A DNA stretch of 64,000 bases from Fibrobacter sp. (GTDB taxonomy: Bacteria; Fibrobacterota; Fibrobacteria; Fibrobacterales; Fibrobacteraceae), in NCBI GenBank assembly GCA_017412605.1, contig JAFPWY010000010.1, positions 248,001 to 312,000 on the forward strand, in the 5' to 3' direction. Both the position numbers and the translations under genes were made by a program. Position 1 is the first letter of the stretch. Every line of letters starts with the position of its first letter. Below, piece by piece: positions 16,443 to 24,753 of this stretch. The notes under the pieces are model-generated. The model was not told the DNA's origin. It ran no database searches and saw only the letters and a program-made list of their open reading frames with translations.

Positions 16443-17270
16443 ATGGACAAGATTATTGACATATTTCAATTCACAAGTTTCCGCAAGTACCTGGACGAAT
16501 ACCAGGCGGCTCGCGTGCAGACAGACCCTGATTTTACTAGGGCTGGAGCGTGCGTGCTGCTCGGGCTCCCCAAGACTCGCAGTTACTATAACGACATTAT
16601 CAAAGGGAAAAAGCTTTCTACCCGCATGATTCCCAAGTTCGTAGAAGTGCTTGGCCTGAATAAAAAAGAAGCCAAGTATTTCGAGACCATGGTGAACATG
16701 GACCAGGCGAAGACCGCGACGGAACGGAACGCTTTTTTCGAGGAACTGCTGAAGCAGCATCCGGATTCCCACCGTATCTTGAACGAAGACGCCTACGAGT
16801 ATTACAACCACTGGTACAACAGCGTGCTGTTTACGGCGTTGGAAGTCGTGGATGTCTCGGACGACCTTGAACCTATCCAGAAACTGATTTTCCCGAAAGT
16901 TTCCGTGGGTACCCTGAAACGTTCCCTGGAATTGCTGGAACGCCTCGGCTTTGTGCGGAAGAACGAGAATGGGTTCTGGAAGAGTTGCCGCGACGCTGTG
17001 AGCAGCGGTGACTATAATAATAGCGATTTGGTGCGCCAGTACCAGTTGCAGAGCTTTGAACTTTCAAAGCAGGCCCTGCTTGCAAGTGACGGAAGGTCGT
17101 CGGATATGGCTACGTTCACTTTCAGCGTTTCCGATGATGCGTTCAAGGCGATTGCCAAGGAAATCCAGGGCCTGAAGGCCAGGGTGCGTAAGATTATTAT
17201 GCTCGACAAGAAGAAGGCGACTGGCGTTCATCAGTTGAATGTTCATTTATTCACAAATTTGAAAAAATAA
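16443..17270 (+). CDS. TIGR02147/DUF4423-family regulator-like protein (module A)
   Basis: 275 residues. The N-terminal part has an XRE-like helix-turn-helix pattern: ACVLLGLPKTRSYYNDIIKG then LSTRMIPKFVEVLGL and a YFETMV segment. The centre holds the YNHWYNSVLFTAL motif that aligns with YYESW-P-REL in the other three copies, followed by a winged-helix-like VSVGTLKRSLELLERLGFV. Family members are paralogous in Fibrobacter; function is unproven but DNA binding is likely. A lipoprotein gene follows after 18 bases. This copy is the most diverged of the four here. The promoter lies directly at the start codon. Confidence 0.85.
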   Translation: MDKIIDIFQFTSFRKYLDEYQAARVQTDPDFTRAGACVLLGLPKTRSYYNDIIKGKKLSTRMIPKFVEVLGLNKKEAKYFETMVNMDQAKTATERNAFFEELLKQHPDSHRILNEDAYEYYNHWYNSVLFTALEVVDVSDDLEPIQKLIFPKVSVGTLKRSLELLERLGFVRKNENGFWKSCRDAVSSGDYNNSDLVRQYQLQSFELSKQALLASDGRSSDMATFTFSVSDDAFKAIAKEIQGLKARVRKIIMLDKKKATGVHQLNVHLFTNLKK

Positions 17271-17288
17271 GTCTAGGAGGACTCAAAA

Positions 17289-18332
17289 ATGTTTATTAAT
17301 AAGTTGACAAAAACGGGCCTTGCCTTTGCTTTGCTTGGTCTTGGAATGTTCGTTGGTTGTAGCGATGAAGGCTCCAGTACGGCATCGACGCTCAGCGAGA
17401 CGAATACGGGTAATCCGTCGGTTGCAAGTCTGGATACGGCCGATTTTGAAAAGAAATTCGGTGACGGAAAAAGTTCGTGCGTAATAGAAGCCCTTGCGAA
17501 AAAAACTTCCAAAGTTGAAGATGACGAGGAGGAAATCGAATATAAGGTGGATACGCTCACGACATTGGAAGGCTCGCAGGTTATAGGATGGGGTCAATTG
17601 GCATGTGGCGCTGATAACAACATCTATCTGTATGCGGATGTGAAGGGGCGTGTGGTTGATCCGAGCGGGAAACCGTTGGCTAACGCCAAGGTTTATACTG
17701 AAACATCTTGTTCTCCATACGTTGACGATTGCCAGTGGTTTACGACGGATGATGACGGATACTTTTATATGGAAAGTGTGAATTTCTTGACGTATGAAGA
17801 GGGCTTCCCGATTTATGCGGATTCTACTAAAGCAGCGCGTACAAAAGATGGCGAAGCGAAAATGGAACATATTCCCGTATTTAAAAACTCGCCGGCTCGC
17901 ATTATTTCGGATGACAAAAAGTTTGGCACCAATGAAAGCCTTCGCTTTGATGAAGCTTCTATGATTAAAGTGGATGGCCGTAATATTCTTGACGTAGGTA
18001 ATGTGACTCTGGAACCGGCCTTTTCTGTCAATGTGCCTTTGGATTCCATTTATTTTAGAGTCATAGAAGAGCATAATGACGATTGGGATGTTGTCGATGC
18101 TCCTGTGGAAAAGGCTCTGGAGAGAGGCGTGTATTTGAGCATTCACAGCATGGATTGCTATAACGTTAATAAGTGCTATACTTGGACTCCTGACATTAAA
18201 ATTTCGCTTGAGGATGTGGAACGCGGGTATATTACAGTCGATGCGCTTCCGGAAAATACTTATGATCTGATGTTGTATTGTAAGGACTGCGTTGCCGATA
18301 TATATCCCGATACCCTTGTTGTAGAACGCTAG
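17289..18332 (+). CDS. Lipoprotein with carboxypeptidase-regulatory-like domain (module A)
   Basis: 347 residues. The signal peptide ends in a lipobox (GMFVGC, then SDEGSS). Residues about 117-165 look like a carboxypeptidase-regulatory/CarboxypepD-type beta sandwich: VKGRVVDPSGKPLANAKVY then FTTDDDGYFYMESV. The remainder is beta-rich with several Cys. A ribosome binding site AGGAGG lies about 8 bases before the ATG. It follows the TIGR02147 gene closely, so it is probably the regulated partner. It resembles the lipoproteins of the other modules in position more than in sequence. Confidence 0.78.
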   Translation: MFINKLTKTGLAFALLGLGMFVGCSDEGSSTASTLSETNTGNPSVASLDTADFEKKFGDGKSSCVIEALAKKTSKVEDDEEEIEYKVDTLTTLEGSQVIGWGQLACGADNNIYLYADVKGRVVDPSGKPLANAKVYTETSCSPYVDDCQWFTTDDDGYFYMESVNFLTYEEGFPIYADSTKAARTKDGEAKMEHIPVFKNSPARIISDDKKFGTNESLRFDEASMIKVDGRNILDVGNVTLEPAFSVNVPLDSIYFRVIEEHNDDWDVVDAPVEKALERGVYLSIHSMDCYNVNKCYTWTPDIKISLEDVERGYITVDALPENTYDLMLYCKDCVADIYPDTLVVER

Positions 18333-18370
18333 AGTCTTCAATCAACCTTGATTGCTAGGATTCTTATAAG

Positions 18371-18400
18371 GGCTGCCGTGCAAAATGGCAGTCTTTATTG
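18371..18400 (+). terminator. Probable terminator after module A
   Basis: GGCTGCC and GGCAGTC form a short stem around GTGCAAAAT, followed by TTTATTGT. It lies 38 bases after the lipoprotein stop. The T tract is weak. Confidence 0.5.
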
Positions 18401-18435
18401 TATATTCCTAAAAGGTTTATTCCCCTTAGGTATAT

Positions 18436-21378
18436 ATGTTTGGAAATACTGTTGAAAAATATTTGTTTGCCGGAGCCTTGTGCGCAAGTGCAACGGCTGG
18501 TAGCGCACTCGCTGCGCAGAACGTGGTGACCGTTGACGACACGCAGCCGGGCATTGTCATCAACAAGGACCACATGCTGGCGGCTGACCTTGCCATATGG
18601 AATCCGCCGACCCGTTACTTCGATATGGCGCCGGCCTTGGTCGATGGCGGCTACAATGTGTTCCGCTTCCCGAACGGGAGCTTGTCGAACGATTACCATT
18701 GGAACGGTTCGGGCAGCTACGACAACACGGGCCTCTGGACTCCGAGCGAAAAGGAATGGACTCCGGGGTTCCTGGGCGAGACCGTTTACCGCGGGACGAC
18801 CAAGGACAACTGGGGATTTGTCCGCCGCAGCCATTTGGCCGATGGAAACATGGAGACGATGTGGTGGGGCGAAATCCTCGACCCGAACGATCCGCCCTGG
18901 ATTGTCGTGGAGTTTAAGGAAAAGAAGGACTTGGATTCCTTGATTATCGATTGGGGAACGCTTCGTCCGAAGTCTTTCGAATTCTCTTACTGGACCGAAG
19001 ATTATGCGCCTTATCCGGGTGTACACCAGGGCCTGGAAAACAAGCTGAAGGTTGTGGGCACGGTGAAGGTGACGTCGGAACAGTCAAAGTACAAGTTCGC
19101 GCAAATCAAGGCACGCTATGTGGCTATCCGCTTCAAGACTCCGGACTTGCCCAGCAAGGGCGTGCAGGTGCGCGAGATGAAACTTTATAGCGGCAGCGAC
19201 GACCTGCTTGCCGGAAACGAGTACAAGTTCTTCGCGGTGTCCACTCGCAACGGCGACAAGCCGCGTACCGACTGGACGAACATCAAGTGGCATTTCGAAG
19301 AGTTCATGGCGTACATCTCCAAGATTCCGAACGCACAGGCAGTTATCTGCGTGAATGCGGGAACGGGTACGGCCAAGGAAGCTGCCGCATGGGTGAAGTA
19401 TGCGAACGTGAAGAAGAAGTATGGAATCAAGCAGTGGCAAATCGGCAACGAACTCGATGGCGAATGGGAAGAATCCGGCCCGCTGTCGGCAAGGCAGTAT
19501 GCCGCCCGATTTGTCGAGTATGCCCGCGCCATGAAGGCCGTGGACCCCTCCATCATTTTGCACGGGCCGCTGTTCAGTTCGCATAAGATGCAAGAGAAGG
19601 GCGCTGGTTTCGGGGACGGCAAGTTCTGGGTCGCCGAATTCCTGCGCATCGTGGGCGAGGCCGAGAAAAAGGACGGCAAGCGTTACCTGGATGTGTTTGA
19701 CTTGCACACCTACCCGTACTGGGCTCCCGATAACCTGAACGCGAAGGACATGCTCAAGGCGACGATGGATGTCGGGCACAATGCCGATACGCTGGATGCC
19801 TGGATGAAGCGTTATCTGGATGGGGAACGCCGTATTTCGCTTTCGGAATTCAGTACGTCTGTGCTGGGGAGCGAAATTTGGATGGACTACCCGCAGGCTG
19901 CCGGCATTGCGAACATCTTTGCGCAATATGCGGTTCGCTTCGGCAACCGCTTGCAGGCTTTGCCCTGGGATGCTTTCGGTAACGTATTCGAGGGGCCGGA
20001 CCATACGTGGGGTGTTATCAGTATGACGGCTCTTGTCAAGGAAGGTTCCTGGAATAAATTGCAGAGTCTGGAACTCACTGCGGAATACTTTGGCGTGTAC
20101 ATGGCGTTCAAGCGCTTCCTCGAAGACGGCTACTCCGTTGTCCCAGTGAAGAGTTCTACAGAAAGCGTGACTCCGTACGCCATCTGCAAAAATGATAGCT
20201 GCCGAGTCATGCTTATCAATATGACTGATTCCAAGCAAGTCGTCCAGGTGGGCCGTACAAGCGGCGCTTCGGACCAGGTGCGTACGGAAGTCGATGTGTT
20301 CGGTCCGGATCAGTTCAAGTGGGTTGGTGACCAGAAGGATGCATACCCGTATCCGAAAATGGGCCCGAGCGGGCGCCGTATAAACCCGAGCAAGAGCAAG
20401 GATGTCGAAATTCCTGGATTCGGTTTGGCTATTGTGCGAATCAACCCCCGTGTTGTCGGGCTGGATGCCGCTACGAAGGCGAAGGCCGCATTGCCTGAGG
20501 TGCTCGCGGCTGCACTGGAGAAAAAGGTTGTGCTCGCCAGCAATACGCTCGACTTGTTCGTGACGGCCAGGCAAGAAGACGGGCAGTTGACCGGTGGTGT
20601 CGTGAAAATCGATAACTGGGGCAAGGCTGGAACGCTTTCGTTGTATGTCAATCCGGATGACGGCAAGTGGAATTCCTCTATCGAGAGCTTCCATGTGAAA
20701 ATTCCTGTACCTGCTGGAATCTCTACCGGGAAACGTGAAATTCAGGTTGTGCTGCAAGGCCTGGGCAAGAAGGTGACTGTGCTCAAGATCCCGTTCCGCA
20801 TCCGCGGCGCCTACCGCACCACGAGCGTGATGCAGAATTTCGACAATGGAATCGATGCGGTGGACTGGTTCCCCGTTGTCAACGGCGACAATGCGACTTC
20901 GATGGATGGCAAGGTGTATAACGGCAATCCTCCGCTCGGTGGCTACATCCGCCACGACTTCATCGTTGAACAGCCGCCTGACTTGGGCTGGCCCAACTAC
21001 TCCGGCGCCTATTACGTGTTGCCGCCCGAGGTGAAAAAATCGGTGGGTATCGTGTTCGACTATGCCACAACCCACAACAATCCGCAAGGTTATATAGAAT
21101 TGCAGATCATGAGCGAGCAGGTGAAGGACTACGACGAGTTCATGATTCGCCTCAAGAACACACACGGCAACTGGGTCCGCGACACGCTCATCTGGGAAAA
21201 CATGAAGCAGGAAGGCTGGGGCAAGACGATTCCGCAGCTCGACCCGACCCAGATCAAGAACTTCGCATTCCGCGCACGCCACAGCGGCAAGGGCTACATC
21301 AGCCTCGACAACATCTACCTGCTGCAGGAAGACGGCAAGGAAGTCCCGATGCCCAAAGGCCTGAGAAGACTGCGCTAA
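18436..21378 (+). CDS. Secreted clan GH-A glycoside hydrolase (GH51/GH44-like) with nested discoidin-like and CBM11-like domains
   Basis: 980 residues. Signal peptide ends near GSALA (residue 26). A TIM barrel starts about residue 40 (VFRFPNGSLSNDYHW), is interrupted by a discoidin/F5-8C-like domain (about 125-252, with ADGNMETMWWGE and GVQVREMKLYSG), and resumes to about 540. Clan A catalytic residues appear as QIGNE (acid/base Glu339) and LSEFSTS (nucleophile Glu471). A beta-sandwich follows to about 680, an Ig-like part to 790, and a C-terminal CBM11-like module (about 800-970). This resembles Fibrobacter cellulose-binding endoglucanase of family 51, but arabinofuranosidase activity is also possible. 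It should degrade plant cell walls outside the cell. Confidence 0.8.
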   Translation: MFGNTVEKYLFAGALCASATAGSALAAQNVVTVDDTQPGIVINKDHMLAADLAIWNPPTRYFDMAPALVDGGYNVFRFPNGSLSNDYHWNGSGSYDNTGLWTPSEKEWTPGFLGETVYRGTTKDNWGFVRRSHLADGNMETMWWGEILDPNDPPWIVVEFKEKKDLDSLIIDWGTLRPKSFEFSYWTEDYAPYPGVHQGLENKLKVVGTVKVTSEQSKYKFAQIKARYVAIRFKTPDLPSKGVQVREMKLYSGSDDLLAGNEYKFFAVSTRNGDKPRTDWTNIKWHFEEFMAYISKIPNAQAVICVNAGTGTAKEAAAWVKYANVKKKYGIKQWQIGNELDGEWEESGPLSARQYAARFVEYARAMKAVDPSIILHGPLFSSHKMQEKGAGFGDGKFWVAEFLRIVGEAEKKDGKRYLDVFDLHTYPYWAPDNLNAKDMLKATMDVGHNADTLDAWMKRYLDGERRISLSEFSTSVLGSEIWMDYPQAAGIANIFAQYAVRFGNRLQALPWDAFGNVFEGPDHTWGVISMTALVKEGSWNKLQSLELTAEYFGVYMAFKRFLEDGYSVVPVKSSTESVTPYAICKNDSCRVMLINMTDSKQVVQVGRTSGASDQVRTEVDVFGPDQFKWVGDQKDAYPYPKMGPSGRRINPSKSKDVEIPGFGLAIVRINPRVVGLDAATKAKAALPEVLAAALEKKVVLASNTLDLFVTARQEDGQLTGGVVKIDNWGKAGTLSLYVNPDDGKWNSSIESFHVKIPVPAGISTGKREIQVVLQGLGKKVTVLKIPFRIRGAYRTTSVMQNFDNGIDAVDWFPVVNGDNATSMDGKVYNGNPPLGGYIRHDFIVEQPPDLGWPNYSGAYYVLPPEVKKSVGIVFDYATTHNNPQGYIELQIMSEQVKDYDEFMIRLKNTHGNWVRDTLIWENMKQEGWGKTIPQLDPTQIKNFAFRARHSGKGYISLDNIYLLQEDGKEVPMPKGLRRLR

Positions 21379-21400
21379 AAGCGAACCGCGTTATATGTCA

Positions 21401-21427
21401 CCCCCGGCTTGGCCGGGGGTCTCCTTT
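21401..21427 (+). terminator. Intrinsic terminator of the glycosidase gene
   Basis: CCCCCGGC, TT loop, GCCGGGGG, then TCTCCTTTTT. The stem is GC-rich and lies 22 bases after the stop. Confidence 0.88.
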
Positions 21428-21440
21428 TTGAACGTTGTAT

Positions 21441-21477
21441 AAAAAAATCGCCGGCATCTCGCCGGCGACTTTTCTTT
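21441..21477 (-). terminator. Intrinsic terminator of citrate synthase
   Basis: On the minus strand: GTCGCCGGC, GAGAT loop, GCCGGCGAT, then seven Ts. It is placed just after the gltA stop. Confidence 0.88.
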
Positions 21478-21483
21478 TAAAGC

Positions 21484-22773
21484 TTAGCGCTTGTCCCTGT
21501 CGATCCAGGGCCTTGCCGTCTGGCCGGTGTAAATCTGGCGCGGACGGTTAATCTTGCTCTGCGGATCGTCGTGCATTTCCTTCCAGTGGGCAATCCAGCC
21601 GGGGAGACGCCCGATGGCGAACATCACGGTAAGCATGTTCGTCGGGATGCCCATGGCGCGGTAGAGAATGCCCGAGTAGAAGTCCACGTTCGGGTAGAGC
21701 TTGCGCTCGATGAAGTAATCGTCCTTGAGGGCGGCTTCTTCGAGCTTGATGGCGATATCCAGGAGCTGGTCGTGCACGTGTTCGCGTTCGAACACCTGGT
21801 ACATGAGCTTCTTCAGCACCTTGGCGCGCGGGTCGTAGCTCTTGTACACGCGGTGGCCAAAGCCCGAAAGTCTGAACGGGTCGTTCTTGTCTTTTGCCTT
21901 GTCCATCACCTGCTCGATGGTCATGCCGCTCTGCTGGATGCGCAGCAGCGTTTCGAGCACGGCCTGGTTCGCACCGCCATGGAGCGGGCCCCACAGGGCG
22001 CAGATGCCGGCGCAAATGCTCGCATAAAGGTTTGCCTGCGAGCTACCCACCATACGCACCGTCGACGTGGAGCAGTTCTGCTCGTGGTCGGCATGCACGA
22101 TGAGGAGCGTGTTGAGCGCCTTTTCCATAATCGGATCCGGGTGGTACGGGCGAGCCTTACTGCTGAACATCATGTTCAGGAAGTTGCTGCAGTAGCTGCG
22201 TTCCGCTTCCGGGTACACGAACGGTTCGCCGATGCTTGCCTTGTAGGCGAAAGCGGCGATGGTGCGGATCTTGGAAATAAGGCCCGCAGTCGTGAGCTCG
22301 AAAGCGCTCGCGATGTTTTCGTCGTCGTAGAAGCGCGGGGTAAACAGGCCCACGGCATTCACGATGGAACTCAGAATGCCCATCGGGTGCGCGCTCGGCG
22401 GCATCTCGCGGAAAAAGTGCAACAGGTTCTCGTGCAAGAGCGCATTCTCGGTGAGGAGCGTGCGGAAATGCCCGAGCTGTTCCGGAGTCGGGAGCTCTCC
22501 GTAAATCAGGAGCCACGCCGTCTCGGGGAAGGTCGCCTTCTCGGCCAAGTCTTCGATGGAGTAACCTCGGTAGCGGAGAATGCCCTGCTCGCCGTTCACG
22601 TAGGTGATGGCGCTCTTGGTGCTGCCCGTGTTCAGGTAGCCGTAGTCAAGCGTGACAAGTCCCGTTTCCTTGCGGAGGGAACTGACGTCGAGACCATGTT
22701 CGTTCTCGGTGCCTTCAACGACGGGGAGCTCGAAACTCTTTCCGTTGTATTTCAAGGTCGCTTTGTCGGACAT
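21484..22773 (-). CDS. gltA: Citrate synthase
   Basis: 429 residues, the length of the Gram-negative hexameric (type II) enzyme. It condenses oxaloacetate and acetyl-CoA to citrate in the cytoplasm. Active-site residues are visible: His265 in WGPLHGGANQ, His307 in GFGHRVYK and Asp364 in PNVDFYSG, with His227/His230 in the VHADHEQN oxaloacetate region. AAGGAG lies 5 bases before the ATG. The upstream sequence is a tandem heptamer repeat shared with the 3' end of the four-helix gene, so it may be read from the aminotransferase side through that gene. Confidence 0.97.
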   Translation of the reverse strand: MSDKATLKYNGKSFELPVVEGTENEHGLDVSSLRKETGLVTLDYGYLNTGSTKSAITYVNGEQGILRYRGYSIEDLAEKATFPETAWLLIYGELPTPEQLGHFRTLLTENALLHENLLHFFREMPPSAHPMGILSSIVNAVGLFTPRFYDDENIASAFELTTAGLISKIRTIAAFAYKASIGEPFVYPEAERSYCSNFLNMMFSSKARPYHPDPIMEKALNTLLIVHADHEQNCSTSTVRMVGSSQANLYASICAGICALWGPLHGGANQAVLETLLRIQQSGMTIEQVMDKAKDKNDPFRLSGFGHRVYKSYDPRAKVLKKLMYQVFEREHVHDQLLDIAIKLEEAALKDDYFIERKLYPNVDFYSGILYRAMGIPTNMLTVMFAIGRLPGWIAHWKEMHDDPQSKINRPRQIYTGQTARPWIDRDKR

Positions 22774-22782
22774 TTGTTCTCC

Positions 22783-22823
22783 TTAGGGGTTAGGATCTAG
22801 AGATTAGGATCTAGGGGATTGAG
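22783..22823. repeat. Tandem heptamer repeat (YTAGRNN type), left of the four-helix gene
   Basis: GGGGTTAGGATCTAG, AGATTAGGATCTAGG and GGATTGAG run in a 7-base register. The block forms the gltA leader and encodes the last codons (SPRS) of the four-helix gene. It is inverted relative to the block at 23191-23224. Confidence 0.75.
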
Positions 22824-23190
22824 ATTTATGTTGCTTTTTGCTGTTTAGTGTGTAGACCATTGAATTTAGCATTTTGCCAATTTCTTCACAACTAGACTGT
22901 AAAACAACATTCTTCTCCATGTTGCCTAATTTCAGTTGGTTGCATATATGTAATTGCGTCTCAAGTTCTGCCTTTGATCCTCGAGCAATTGATAAGAAGC
23001 GAATGTATTCGGCTGTAGTCATACGTTCGTATCCTTCTGCAATATTTGAAGGAATCGATACTACGGCTCGACGCATTTGATCTGATAGCACATAGGATTC
23101 ATTTTTTGGAAAAGCCTGTATATAGTCATACACTTGCATGACTAATTTTACGGATTTTTTCCAAACAATCAAGTCCTTGTAACTGTGCAT
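22804..23190 (-). CDS. Four-helix bundle protein (23S rRNA intervening-sequence/S23 type)
   Basis: 128 residues matching the TIGR02436 four-helix family: YKDLIVWKKSVKLVMQVYDY, FPKNESYVLSDQMRRAVVSIPSNIAEG (the diagnostic region), then FLSIARGSKAELETQL. These small proteins occur in rRNA intervening sequences, near retroelements and as stand-alone genes; their role is unknown. It sits between the aminotransferase and gltA genes, all on the minus strand. Inverted heptamer repeats touch both its start codon and its last codons, so it looks like a cassette inserted between two housekeeping genes. It is also more AT-rich than either neighbour. Confidence 0.88.
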   Translation of the reverse strand: MHSYKDLIVWKKSVKLVMQVYDYIQAFPKNESYVLSDQMRRAVVSIPSNIAEGYERMTTAEYIRFLSIARGSKAELETQLHICNQLKLGNMEKNVVLQSSCEEIGKMLNSMVYTLNSKKQHKSQSPRS

Positions 23191-23224
23191 TTCTAGATCC
23201 TAGCCTCTAGCCCCTCATCTCTAA
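23191..23224. repeat. Tandem heptamer repeat, right of the four-helix gene
   Basis: TTCTAGATCCTAGCCTCTAG then CCCCTCATCTCTAA, in a 7-base register. Its reverse complement matches the block at 22783-22823. It includes the aminotransferase stop and abuts the four-helix start codon. Confidence 0.75.
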
Positions 23225-24502
23225 TACACAATTATAAATATTTTCAAAAAGTTTGCCGAGCTTGTCGGTCGGGACGGCGCTGAAAGCGACGCGGATGAGG
23301 CCCGATAGCATGATGGTGCCCGTGCTGTAGTCCTTGATGAGCTTCTGGCGCAGTTCTTCGGCGTCCACGCCCTTCGGCTTGATGCACATGAAGTAGCCGC
23401 TGTTGCACGGCATGGGCTCGAAGGCTTCCTTGTATTCCGGGTGCGCAGCGAGTTCATTCTTGATGATGTCGAAGCGCTTCTTGAGCGTTTCGTACTTTTC
23501 CTGCTTCTGCTGCAGGTATTCTTCGCTCTGGAAGGCGGCGAGCAAAATCTTCTGGCTGATGCTCGGGGCGTTAGAGATGTTGCCACGGACCGTACCGGCG
23601 GCCTTGTCTTCGAGGGCCTTGAGCTGTGCAGCGGTGGCACCCTTGAAACCGAAGCTCATGAAACCGACGCGGAAGCCCCAAACGTAGTCTTCTTTGGTCG
23701 GGCCGTCGAGCTTGACAGCGAGCAGGTTTTCGTGGGCGTCGACAATCTTTGTGAAGATGGATTCCTTGGTCACGCCATCTTCGTAGACAAGTCCGAAGTA
23801 GGCGTCATCAAGCAGGGCCACGACCCTGTTGCCGGCGGCGGCGCATTCGGTGAGGATCTTAGCGATTTCGACGGCTTCCTTCTCGGTAGCGGTGTAGCCG
23901 GTCGGGTTGTTCGGGAAGTTCAGGAGCACGACCTTCTTGTCGCTCTTGCTTTCGGCGAGAGCCTTCTTGAGGGCTTCGGTATCGAAACCGCCGTCCTTGA
24001 AGGTGTTGAACGTCTTGATCTTCGCGCCGCAGCTGTTTTCGAACACGAGCTCGTAATTGTCCCAGTACAGGTCGGGGATGATGACTTCGTCACCGGCATC
24101 CAAGAAGAGGTAGCCCGCGCAGCTGATGGCGTGGGTGAGGGCCGCGGTCACGACCGGGTTGCTGAATTCCTTGGTGGCAAGCGTCGGGTTCTTGCGGATA
24201 ATCTGTTCCTTCCAGGCCTTGCGGAGGTCGGGGTTACCGAAGCTCGGGGCATACAGGAACGATGTCTTGGGGAGGTTCAGGCTCTTGAGCACGCAGTCAA
24301 GCACGAGCGGGGAACCGTCGTCTTCGAGGGCGGTACCGATGGTTGCGTTGATGGCGGAACCCTTGGCTTCGGCGCCCTGGCCCAGGATGCCCTTGCGCGG
24401 GAAGAAAATAGCCTTGCCCCTTTCGGAAAGCATGGAGAGAACGTTGCAGCCGTTGGCGGAGAGTTCCGCGTTTGCCTGTTCGGCGAGAGGATTGTAGCTC
24501 AT
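23207..24502 (-). CDS. PLP-dependent class I/II aminotransferase
   Basis: 431 residues of fold type I. Landmarks are ATIGTALEDDG near residue 53, the PLP-phosphate and ring contacts around TAALTHAISCAG and DLYWDNY, the NFPNNPTGY motif, LLDDAYFG with the conserved Asp and Tyr, and the Schiff-base lysine in KLDGPTKEDYVWGFRVGF. The family suggests aspartate, tyrosine or aromatic amino acid transamination in the cytoplasm; substrate cannot be settled. Its last codons lie in heptamer repeat sequence, which hints that the C-terminus was altered by the neighbouring insertion. It heads a minus-strand run with the four-helix gene and gltA. Confidence 0.88.
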   Translation of the reverse strand: MSYNPLAEQANAELSANGCNVLSMLSERGKAIFFPRKGILGQGAEAKGSAINATIGTALEDDGSPLVLDCVLKSLNLPKTSFLYAPSFGNPDLRKAWKEQIIRKNPTLATKEFSNPVVTAALTHAISCAGYLFLDAGDEVIIPDLYWDNYELVFENSCGAKIKTFNTFKDGGFDTEALKKALAESKSDKKVVLLNFPNNPTGYTATEKEAVEIAKILTECAAAGNRVVALLDDAYFGLVYEDGVTKESIFTKIVDAHENLLAVKLDGPTKEDYVWGFRVGFMSFGFKGATAAQLKALEDKAAGTVRGNISNAPSISQKILLAAFQSEEYLQQKQEKYETLKKRFDIIKNELAAHPEYKEAFEPMPCNSGYFMCIKPKGVDAEELRQKLIKDYSTGTIMLSGLIRVAFSAVPTDKLGKLFENIYNCVLEMRG

Positions 24503-24663
24503 CGTTGATGTCCTGTTTGATTGTCCTGGCGCTTGTGGCGCTCTTTTCGGCGCGCAAAAATAGAAAATTTCGGGATGTTTGCCAATTGTTCTATTTTTGA
24601 TTATTTACGAATATCACAAATACATTCTTCCTACATTAAAATTACCGGCAGAAGGCGCAGAAT

Positions 24664-24687
24664 GCCAGCCTTGCGGTTGGCTTTTTT
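24664..24687 (+). terminator. Terminator-like hairpin in the leader of the giant GLUG gene
   Basis: GCCAGCC, TTGC, GGTTGGC then six Ts. It lies on the plus strand, 66 bases before the ATG at 24754, where no plus-strand gene ends (the upstream gene diverges). It may be an attenuator. Confidence 0.55.
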
Positions 24688-24753
24688 CATGTCCGGACTT
24701 TGCTTTTCGGCCCTTTTTATTTATTATTCGGTTATAGTCCCTTGGAGGTTGAG

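Noticed and set aside
21484-24502. Operon devoted to one pathway (aminotransferase, four-helix, gltA)
   Set aside because: The spacing and repeats suggest that the four-helix gene is inserted; no metabolic link is needed between the outer genes.
24600-24753. Known riboswitch before the giant gene
   Set aside because: I could not match the leader to a GEMM, cobalamin or other known consensus; kept only as a possible attenuator.
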